A stretch of 64,000 nucleotides of DNA from Planosporangium thailandense (GTDB lineage Bacteria > Actinomycetota > Actinomycetes > Mycobacteriales > Micromonosporaceae), in the NCBI RefSeq assembly GCF_011947195.1, contig NZ_JAATVY010000008.1, positions 124,001 through 188,000 on the forward strand, given 5' to 3'. Below the pieces are notes generated by a model. It was not told where the DNA came from, did no database searches, and saw nothing but the letters and a program-made list of their open reading frames with translations. Position numbers and translations under genes: made by a program. This document shows positions 57,040 through 64,000 of the stretch, piece by piece (position 1 is the stretch's first letter; every line of letters starts with the position of its first letter).

Positions 57040-57999
57040 GTGCCTGTAGTGCCACGACTGCTGCGCATCGTCCTCCTGGGCGCCGCGGCGGTAGCCGTCA
57101 TCGCGCCCGCGACGTCGGCTAACGCGACGCCTTCCCCGAGCGACCTGCAGCAGCAGATCAACCAGTCCTCCGCTGCCCTCGAGAAGATCGTCGAGCAGTA
57201 CAACGGAATCGGCGAGCAGCTGAAAGCCACCCAGACGTCGATCGCCGCGCTCGACGCGAAGATGGCGCCGCTGCAGTCGCAGGTCGACTCGGCGTACGCC
57301 AACGTCAGTGAGATCGCCGCCCAGGCGTACAAGGGCGGCAACCCGTCATCGATGGCGCTGCTGCTGTCGGACGGCACCTCCGGCGACCTGCTGAGCAACC
57401 TCACCACGCTCAACCACATCGCCAGCGCGCAGCAGCAGCAGATCCAGGGCTACTCCCAGATGAAGTCGCAGTACGACACGGAGAAGACCCGGCTCAACAC
57501 GCTGCTCAGCCAGCAGCAGGCCGACCAGAAGAACCTGGCCGACCAGAAGACCAAGATCGAAGGTGACCTCGCCAACCTGATGGCGATGCGCAAGCAGGCG
57601 TACGGGTCGGCGACCGCAGCCAAGCCGGCGCCCGTCGCGGCGCCCAACATCGCCGGCAGCGCCGGGGTCGCCGTGCGCTACGCCTACAACGCCATCGGCA
57701 AGCCGTACGTCTACGCCGCCGCCGGCCCCAGCTCGTACGACTGCTCGGGGTTGACCATGGCCGCGTGGGCCGCCGCCGGCAAGTCGCTGCCGCACAACGC
57801 CGCGATGCAGTGGAACCAGGTGGCGCACATCTCCCGCAGTCAGCTGCAGGCCGGAGACCTCGTTTTCTACTCGAACCTCGGCCATGTGGCGATCTACGTC
57901 GGCAACAACCAGGTGATCCACGCTCCGCAGCCCGGTGAGTACGTGAAGCTCTCCAGCGTCGACATGATGTCGCCGTACGGGTACGGCCGCGTCCGCTGA
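57040..57999 (+). CDS. Secreted NlpC/P60 peptidoglycan hydrolase
   Basis: A 319-residue RipA/Rpf-type protein. A signal peptide (MPVVPRLLRIVLLGAAAVAV, cleavage near SANA) is followed by a long coiled coil (about 30-190) and a C-terminal NlpC/P60 domain. The catalytic cysteine is in SSYDCSGLT and the histidine in LGHVAIYVG, with a polar third residue in HAPQPG. It cuts stem peptides of peptidoglycan; the coiled coil may restrain the enzyme. GTG 57040 follows GGAAGAAGG. Expression is governed by the upstream c-di-AMP riboswitch. Confidence 0.93.
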   Translation: MPVVPRLLRIVLLGAAAVAVIAPATSANATPSPSDLQQQINQSSAALEKIVEQYNGIGEQLKATQTSIAALDAKMAPLQSQVDSAYANVSEIAAQAYKGGNPSSMALLLSDGTSGDLLSNLTTLNHIASAQQQQIQGYSQMKSQYDTEKTRLNTLLSQQQADQKNLADQKTKIEGDLANLMAMRKQAYGSATAAKPAPVAAPNIAGSAGVAVRYAYNAIGKPYVYAAAGPSSYDCSGLTMAAWAAAGKSLPHNAAMQWNQVAHISRSQLQAGDLVFYSNLGHVAIYVGNNQVIHAPQPGEYVKLSSVDMMSPYGYGRVR

Positions 58000-58006
58000 A
58001 CCAGAT

Positions 58007-58054
58007 CATGATCGCGGGGGACTGGACGAACCGGTCCCCCGCGATCATGCTTTT
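58007..58054 (+). terminator. Strong terminator between NlpC/P60 and Tam genes
   Basis: A 16-bp perfect stem (CATGATCGCGGGGGAC/GTCCCCCGCGATCATG) with an 11-base loop, followed by CTTTT. The next start codon is only three bases after the T-run. Confidence 0.88.
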
Positions 58055-58057
58055 CCG

Positions 58058-58858
58058 GTGAGCTGGGACCCGGAGCAGTACGCCCGCTTCGCCGCAGAGC
58101 GGGCCCGCCCGTTCCACGATCTCATCGCCCAGATCCCGACGACCGCGCCGGAAACCGTCGTCGACCTCGGCTGCGGCCCCGGCACGGTCACGGTCTCCCT
58201 CGCCGACCGGTGGCCCGACGCCCGCGTGTACGGCCTCGACTCCTCGCCGGACATGATCGCCGCCGCGGCCCGGCTGGCCCGGCCCGGACGGCTCGAGTTC
58301 GGCCTCGGCGACATCGCCGGGTGGCGGCCCGCCCCCGACTCCGTGGACGTGATCGTCTCCAACGCGGCCCTGCAGTGGGTCCCCGGACATCTGGACGCGC
58401 TGCCGGGCTGGGCGGCGGCGCTGCGCCCGGGCGGCACCCTGGCCCTGCAGGTGCCGCTGCCGCGCGGGGTCGCCGCCACCGACGTGTTCCGCTCGGTCGC
58501 GACCTCGTCGCGCTGGGCCGCCCGGCTGGGCCCGGTGGCGAGCGGCACGGGGCCGCGCGGCGTCAGCCCGGTGCAGCCGGCCACGGCGTACCTCGACGTG
58601 CTCGCCGGACACAGGCTGGCCGTCGACGCCTGGGAGACGACCTACCTGCACGTACTGCCCGGCCCGGATCCGGTCTACGAATGGTTCGCCGGCACCGGCC
58701 TGCGGCCGTACCTGGACGCGCTGGCCGACGACCCACCGGCGCTCGAACGCTTCCGCGCCGAGGTGGCGCAGCGGCTGCGGGAGGAGTACCCGCAGCGCGG
58801 CTACGGGACCGTCCTGCCGTTCCCGCGCCTGTTCGTCGTGGCCAGCCGCAACCCGTAG
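58058..58858 (+). CDS. tam: Trans-aconitate 2-methyltransferase-like enzyme
   Basis: A 266-residue class I SAM methyltransferase. The front MSWDPEQYARFAAERARPF is the hallmark of Tam, the SAM site is VVDLGCGPG (34-42) and VSNAALQWV follows. Tam methylates trans-aconitate, an inhibitor of the citric-acid cycle formed from cis-aconitate. GTG 58058 comes three bases after the terminator T-run, with no ribosome site in between, so the mRNA may be leaderless or made by readthrough. The stop codon TAG lies inside the first unit of a 17-bp repeat array. Confidence 0.87.
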   Translation: MSWDPEQYARFAAERARPFHDLIAQIPTTAPETVVDLGCGPGTVTVSLADRWPDARVYGLDSSPDMIAAAARLARPGRLEFGLGDIAGWRPAPDSVDVIVSNAALQWVPGHLDALPGWAAALRPGGTLALQVPLPRGVAATDVFRSVATSSRWAARLGPVASGTGPRGVSPVQPATAYLDVLAGHRLAVDAWETTYLHVLPGPDPVYEWFAGTGLRPYLDALADDPPALERFRAEVAQRLREEYPQRGYGTVLPFPRLFVVASRNP

Positions 58859-59007
58859 ACGGCCGCAGTCCGTAGACAGCCGCAATCCGTAGACAGCCGC
58901 AATCCGTAGACACCCGCAATCCGTAGACACCCGCAATCCGTAGACACCCGCAATCCGTAGACACCCGCAATCCGTAGACACCCGCAACCCGTAGACACCC
59001 GCAACCC
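58855..59007 (+). repeat. Nine tandem 17-bp repeats
   Basis: The unit GTAGACACCCGCAATCC and close variants repeats nine times without gaps. Early units have AGCCGC or GGCCGC, late ones CAACCC, so there is a gradient of variants. The last 17 bases of the tam coding region (GTGGCCAGCCGCAACCC) look like a diverged tenth copy. Confidence 0.92.
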
Positions 59008-59010
59008 ACA

Positions 59011-59057
59011 GACACGAAGGAGCCGGACCCCTGCCGGGTCCGGCTCCTTCGGGTGTC
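59011..59057. terminator. Long hairpin between tam and the sigma gene
   Basis: GACACGAAGGAGCCGGACCC pairs with GGGTCCGGCTCCTTCGGGTGTC around the loop CTGCC, with a small bulge. It lies between converging genes and follows the 17-bp repeat array. Confidence 0.8.
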
Positions 59058-59065
59058 TCGTCGGG

Positions 59066-59998
<933 letters not shown>

Positions 59999-60341
59999 GT
60001 TCTCCACTTCGGGCCCTCCCCCGTCGTCTTTATCGCGTTCCCGCACTGCCCGTTCTCAAACCGGACACCCCCCGGGTCCTGTACCCTTCACAACAGGAAA
60101 GGTCTCCGTCTGATTCCAATTCACCCGTCGATCCGCGTACCGACCGATGAGATCTGCACCACTTACCCAAACGCATGGGGAGCTGCACGGGTTCAGTTGG
60201 ATCGCAAGATCGGGTCGTGACCGGGAGGCCGGTTGTCCTGGTACAGGCGTCATTTCGTCCGCACCAGCGGCGCTCTGAGGACAAACGCTCAAGACAGTTC
60301 AACAATTCCCCGGAGAGATGGCCAAAACCGACGCTCGGAGA
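59999..60341. other. Upstream region of the sigma factor gene
   Basis: About 340 bp without a credible gene, somewhat richer in A and T. On the minus strand GGAATC and GTTGTG occur about 17 bp apart near 60,085-60,115, a spacing reminiscent of ECF-type promoters, but this is weak. The epimerase gene ends at the right side. Confidence 0.35.
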
Positions 60342-61346
60342 TCAAGAAGTACGGTTATGCCACTTTTCCAGCAGGGCTACTTCCTCCTCAGGAGTGATCC
60401 CGGCGCCGGTCGGCGGGGATGCCGAGCCGCGCAGCCAGCCGAGCGTGTCGCGGGCCGTTTCGGCAACCTCCCGCGTGCGCAGGCCGGCATCGAACGAGGC
60501 GGACACGTCCCGGCTGAGAAAGCCGGCGTACTCCGGTAGCGGCAACCACAGCGGAAGTGATCGCTCACCCATCCACGGCTGCACCTCAGCCGACAGCAGA
60601 AACTCCTGGTCGACCCAGGTGAACCGGGGGCGGGCGGCGACCCCGGCCGCGACCCGGTTCAGGAAGTGCTCGCGGGTGGTCGGCACGCCGGTCCCGTCGT
60701 ACACGCCCGCCCTACGGACCTGCGCCGCCCGCACCAGCCAGTCGGCCAGGTCGCGGACATCGACGTACTGCACGAGGTCGTCCGGCGCGCCCGGGGCCAG
60801 GATCTCGCCACCGGCGTCCACGCGGGCCACCCAGTATCCGAAGCGGTTGGTCTCGTCCTCCGGCCCGATGATCAGCCCGGCCCGGCAGACGAAGACACGG
60901 TCGGCGCCGAAGCCGTCCACGAAGGCCCGCTCACATGCGACCTTGCAGGCGCCGTAGGTCTCGGCGTCGGTCGGGACGTCGCCCTCCGGCGGCGCCGGGT
61001 CGAGCACCGGCGCGTCGGTGGCCCGCTGACCCGGCGTGCCGTTGTCGGCGTAGACCGAGACGGTGGAGACGTAGACCGCGTGGCCGACGCGGTCGGCCAG
61101 CGCCGCCACCGCGCGGCGCGCCTGGCTGGGGCGCCGTGACACGTCGACGAGCGCGTCGAACTCCAGCCCCCGCAGGACGGCCAGGCCGTCGGGGTCGTCG
61201 CGGTCGACACGGAAGAACGTCGCGCCGGGCGCCGGGGGGCCGGACACGCCCCGCGCGGCACACGTCACGTCGTGGCCGGCCGCCAGGGCGGCGCGGACGA
61301 CGGCACGGCCGAGGAAGGCGGTGCCGCCGAGTACGAGTAGTCGCAT
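60342..61346 (-). CDS. NAD-dependent epimerase/dehydratase-like protein
   Basis: A 334-residue extended-SDR protein. The N-terminal Rossmann motif LVLGGTAFLGRAV (GxxxxLG type) is followed by VYVSTVSVYAD and YGACKVACE (YxxxK). It resembles atypical SDRs related to mRNA-binding or isoflavone-reductase-like proteins common in actinomycetes. The substrate cannot be told. ATG 61346 is the natural start. It is followed upstream by a small membrane-protein gene on the same strand, 60 bp apart. Confidence 0.83.
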   Translation of the reverse strand: MRLLVLGGTAFLGRAVVRAALAAGHDVTCAARGVSGPPAPGATFFRVDRDDPDGLAVLRGLEFDALVDVSRRPSQARRAVAALADRVGHAVYVSTVSVYADNGTPGQRATDAPVLDPAPPEGDVPTDAETYGACKVACERAFVDGFGADRVFVCRAGLIIGPEDETNRFGYWVARVDAGGEILAPGAPDDLVQYVDVRDLADWLVRAAQVRRAGVYDGTGVPTTREHFLNRVAAGVAARPRFTWVDQEFLLSAEVQPWMGERSLPLWLPLPEYAGFLSRDVSASFDAGLRTREVAETARDTLGWLRGSASPPTGAGITPEEEVALLEKWHNRTS

Positions 61347-61406
61347 GCCTGCCGAGCCTGCCCGACAGCGACCGGCTCGGACAGGAGTGTTCGCCAGGGG
61401 CGGACG

Positions 61407-61736
61407 CTACTGCCGCCATACATACATCAGCACCCGGTTGACCGCGTACAGCGCCGCGAGCACGACGGCGAGGAACGGGCGGCCGGCGTGGATCAGCGCC
61501 GCGGCCGCCGCGCCGAACCACACGATCTCGAAGCCGAGCCGCGCCGCACCGGGCAGCCGGACGGGCGCCTTGGGCGCGGCGAGCACGCCCCACAGCGCAG
61601 CGGCGACGAGCGGGGCGCCGAGGCCGAGCAGCACCGCCAGCGGCCGCCCCGTCGGCGTCACGAAGCCCCAGTACCCGAACGCCACGAGGCCGGCGAGCTC
61701 GAGCGCGAACCGCAGGGCGAGGTTGGCGGGCCGCAT
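61407..61736 (-). CDS. YrdB-like DUF2568 membrane protein
   Basis: A 109-residue protein with four hydrophobic segments. ANLALRFALELAGLVAFGYWG at the start and FEIVWFGAAAAAL in the second half match the DUF2568/YrdB pattern. Function unknown. Same strand as the epimerase 60 bp downstream, so the two may be co-transcribed. The 207 bp on its right hold the start region of the nucleotidase gene and no further gene. Confidence 0.75.
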   Translation of the reverse strand: MRPANLALRFALELAGLVAFGYWGFVTPTGRPLAVLLGLGAPLVAAALWGVLAAPKAPVRLPGAARLGFEIVWFGAAAAALIHAGRPFLAVVLAALYAVNRVLMYVWRQ

Positions 61737-61944
61737 CAGGCGATGCCCACGGTCATGCCCGGCAAAATAAGATCAACAACTTCCGGGGTCAAGCCGCCGC
61801 TCCGCCACCCGACCGCATCCGATCCGCAGCCCCCTTTACCTGCCCCGCCGTCTGTCCCCCGGCTCCCGCGGCGCCCTCGCGCCCCGCCCGGCGGGAGACA
61901 AAGATGTCGATCGACGAATTCCTCGTCGCCGACAAGGAGAGAGC

Positions 61945-63798
61945 ATGGTCGAGTCCCGTCCCCGGCGGCTGGCGCGGGCCCTGCGGCTGTCGGCCGTCCC
62001 GGCCCTCGCCGCCACGGTGGTCGCGCTGCTGCCCGTCGGGTCCACAAGACCGGCGCAGGCGTCACCCTGGACGCCGCTGTCACCCGTGAGCGTCACGTTC
62101 AGCCGCGTCGATCACCACGCGGCCGCCAACGGCCACCTCATCGCGTTCAACGACTTCCACGGCAACATCGACCCGCCCACCGGCAGCACCGGGCTGGTCA
62201 ACGGCAACCCGGCCGGCGGGGTCGAGTACCTGGCCACGTACGTCAAGAAGCTACGCGCGCAGGACCGGCGGGAGACCCGCAACGTGTACACGGTCGCGGC
62301 CGGCGACCTGATCGGCGCGTCACCGCTGGTGAGCGCGGCGTTCCACGACGAGCCGGCGATCGAGGAGATGAACGCTCTCGGCCTCGACCTCACCTCGGTC
62401 GGAAACCACGAGTTCGACGAGGGCACCGACGAGCTCAAGCGGATGCAGAACGGCGGCTGCCACCCGGTCGACGGGTGCGCCGACGGCGACGGCTTCGCCG
62501 GCGCGCGCTTCACGTACCTCGCCGCGAACGTCATCGAGAAGAAGACCGGGCGGCCGCTGTTCCTGCCGTTCGACGTCAGGATGGTCGACGGGGTCCCCGT
62601 CGGCTTCGTCGGCATGACGCTGGAGGCGACCCCGACCATCGTCAACCCGGCCGGCGTCCAGTCGGTCACCTTCCGCAATGAGGTCGAGACGGCCAACCGG
62701 TACGCCGACCTGCTCGGCCGCTACTTCGGCGTCCACGCTCTGGTGCTGCTCATCCACCAGGGCGGCAGCCAGCAGACCACGCCACCGGCGATCCCCGACG
62801 TGTCGGGCTGCGACCACTTCGCCGGGGACATCACCGGCATCGTCAAGGGCCTGCGCCCCGAGTACGGCATCGTGGTGTCCGGGCATACGCACCGGTTCTA
62901 CAGTTGCGCGCTGCCCAACTCCTCGGGCGCGACGTCCGTGGTCACCAGCGCCGGCTCCACGGGGGTCCTCGTCACCGACCTCTCGTTCACCCTCGACCGC
63001 AGGACCCGGCGGTTCGCGTCGGCGAGCGCGCACAACGAGATCGTCCTCAACGGCGTGCGCAACCCCGACGGCAGCTGGGCCAGGGACGCCGCGGGCAACT
63101 TCATCCACGACCCCACGCTCGTCGACCCCGCGGCGAAGACGATCGCCGACAAGTACCGGACAGCGGTCGCGCCGCTGGCCAACAAGGTCGTCGGCGGCAT
63201 CACCGCCGACATCACCGCCGCCGCCAACGGCGCCGGCGAGAGCCCCCTCGGCGACGTGATCGCCGACGGGATGCTCAGGTACACGCGGCCGGCGGGCGCG
63301 CAGCTCGCGCTGATGAACCCCGGAGGCATCCGCACCTCGCTCAGCTACGCCAACTCGCCCGGCGGCGAGGCGCCCGGCCAGGTCACGTACGGCGAATGCT
63401 TCGCCGTGCAGCCGTTCAACAACCTGGTGGTGACCCAGACGTACACCGGCGCGCAGCTCAAGGAGGTGCTGGAGGAGCAGTTCGCCGGGTACGCCGGTCA
63501 GACGGTCACGAAGCTCCTGCAGGTCTCGGCCGGCCTCACGTACGCGTACGACACGACCAGACCGCTGGGGCAGCGGGTGAGCAACCTGGCGCTGGACGGC
63601 GTCGCGATCGACCCGGCCGCCTCGTACCGGGTGGCGATGAACGACTTCCTCGCGGGCGGCGGTGACGGCTTCGCCGGGCTGACGGCGGGCACGGACCGGG
63701 CCACCGCGCCCGGATTCGACGTGGACGCGCTGGTCGCCTACCTCGGGACCGGACCGATCGCCCCCGGCCCGCAGGACCGCATCACCCGGCTGGCCTGA
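61945..63798 (+). CDS. Secreted 5'-nucleotidase/metallophosphatase
   Basis: A 617-residue two-domain protein. A signal peptide (about 1-39, ALAATVVALLPVGS, then AQA) leads to a metallophosphatase domain with FNDFHGN, AAGDLIG, GNHEFDEG and SGHTHRFY. A 5'-nucleotidase C-terminal domain follows (NPGGIRTSL, GECFAVQPFNN). It removes phosphate from extracellular nucleotides, supplying phosphate and nucleosides. ATG 61945 follows GGAGAG. A short GC-rich hairpin follows its stop. Confidence 0.92.
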   Translation: MVESRPRRLARALRLSAVPALAATVVALLPVGSTRPAQASPWTPLSPVSVTFSRVDHHAAANGHLIAFNDFHGNIDPPTGSTGLVNGNPAGGVEYLATYVKKLRAQDRRETRNVYTVAAGDLIGASPLVSAAFHDEPAIEEMNALGLDLTSVGNHEFDEGTDELKRMQNGGCHPVDGCADGDGFAGARFTYLAANVIEKKTGRPLFLPFDVRMVDGVPVGFVGMTLEATPTIVNPAGVQSVTFRNEVETANRYADLLGRYFGVHALVLLIHQGGSQQTTPPAIPDVSGCDHFAGDITGIVKGLRPEYGIVVSGHTHRFYSCALPNSSGATSVVTSAGSTGVLVTDLSFTLDRRTRRFASASAHNEIVLNGVRNPDGSWARDAAGNFIHDPTLVDPAAKTIADKYRTAVAPLANKVVGGITADITAAANGAGESPLGDVIADGMLRYTRPAGAQLALMNPGGIRTSLSYANSPGGEAPGQVTYGECFAVQPFNNLVVTQTYTGAQLKEVLEEQFAGYAGQTVTKLLQVSAGLTYAYDTTRPLGQRVSNLALDGVAIDPAASYRVAMNDFLAGGGDGFAGLTAGTDRATAPGFDVDALVAYLGTGPIAPGPQDRITRLA

Positions 63799-63811
63799 CC
63801 GAGCCCGAAAG

Positions 63812-63837
63812 GGGGTGGCCGCTCCGGCGGCCACCCC
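63812..63837 (+). terminator. Hairpin after the nucleotidase gene
   Basis: GGGGTGGCCGC/GCGGCCACCCC, 11-bp perfect stem with loop TCCG. There is no T-run, so it may be a factor-assisted or weak terminator. Confidence 0.6.
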
Positions 63838-63929
63838 GGCGCTCGACGGGCGACTTCATCGATCCGGACCGCTATGCTCGCCACAGCGCGTCGAAACGGC
63901 GGTGCGTTGGGTGACGAGAGGGGACCGGC

Positions 63930-64000
63930 GTGGAGCGTCCGACCTGGGCTCCGGACGACGTGAACGCCCAGCGGCCGAGCGTGGCTCGGGTGTACGACTA
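63930..64000 (+). CDS. DUF574-type SAM-dependent methyltransferase, first 23 codons
   Basis: From GTG 63930 (AGGGG eight bases before) the frame reads MERPTWAPDD, then RPSVARVYDY, and runs off the right edge. The segment R-P-S-x-A-R-V-Y-D-Y near the start is the hallmark of the actinomycete SAM-dependent methyltransferase family PF04672 (DUF574). Only the front is visible; the rest is outside the window. Confidence 0.65.
   Translation, partial: MERPTWAPDDVNAQRPSVARVYD

Noticed and set aside
58855-59007. CRISPR array
   Set aside because: The 17-bp units are contiguous with no spacers, and no cas genes are in the window.
59999-60341. ECF-type promoter (GGAATC ... GTTGTG) for the sigma factor
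   Set aside because: Only a loose match to a short consensus in one place; not strong enough to list as a promoter.

Overview
The window is high-GC actinomycete DNA, most likely from Micromonosporales. Pointers are frequent GTG starts, a streptogrisin-type protease, a c-di-AMP riboswitch in front of an NlpC/P60 hydrolase, a group 2 sigma factor and the start of a DUF574-type methyltransferase. The genus cannot be fixed from the sequence alone.

Region 1 (1-23,552, all minus strand) is a nearly complete dpd locus, the island that replaces guanine in DNA with a 7-deazaguanine and restricts unmodified DNA. In transcription order: queC, queE, queD and folE2 make preQ0 from GTP. dpdC, a dpdB paralogue, dpdA and dpdB insert the base into DNA and convert it. 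After a 600-bp gap come the restriction genes dpdE, F, G, H, I, J and K, then an open frame, probably dpdD, that runs off the left edge. Almost every junction is a 4-17 bp overlap, so the genes form one or two tightly coupled operons. Two DGQQR-motif DpdB-like proteins flank DpdA, which departs from the single-dpdB layout I know.

Region 2 (23,553-30,400) is the rest of the island. A divergent pair (unknown protein plus XRE-ImmA/IrrE regulator) faces queC. It is followed by a VUT/YhhQ-family transporter (the family that carries 7-deazaguanine queuosine precursors), a frameshifted end of a conjugative coupling protein, a conjugation-associated hypothetical gene, and a lower-GC DUF262 plus HEPN-nuclease pair. 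The region ends at a 42-nt duplicate of the 3' part of a tRNA-Arg(TCT) gene. This is the expected right attachment site of an integrated element whose intact tRNA would lie left of the window. A decayed integrase tail just beyond it suggests a second, older element.

Region 3 (30,400-34,700) is a transition zone of small or decayed genes: an unknown membrane-anchored protein, an XRE-TPR regulator, a broken AraC/VOC pair and an intact VOC protein.

Region 4 (34,700-64,000) looks like ordinary chromosome. It carries a UvrA paralogue, a DivIVA-like coiled-coil protein, an SDR, a duplicated membrane diguanylate cyclase, a GH25-type lysozyme, an EamA exporter divergent from a MocR regulator, an esterase, a P450, a GH13 enzyme, a secreted protease and a DksA/TraR protein. 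A c-di-GMP/two-component cluster follows (GGDQF protein, response regulator, hybrid kinase, EAL protein). After it come a riboswitch-controlled NlpC/P60 protein, a trans-aconitate-methyltransferase-like enzyme, a sigma factor, an epimerase, a DUF2568 membrane protein, a 5'-nucleotidase and a methyltransferase cut by the right edge. Several short tandem repeats sit in the intergenic spaces.
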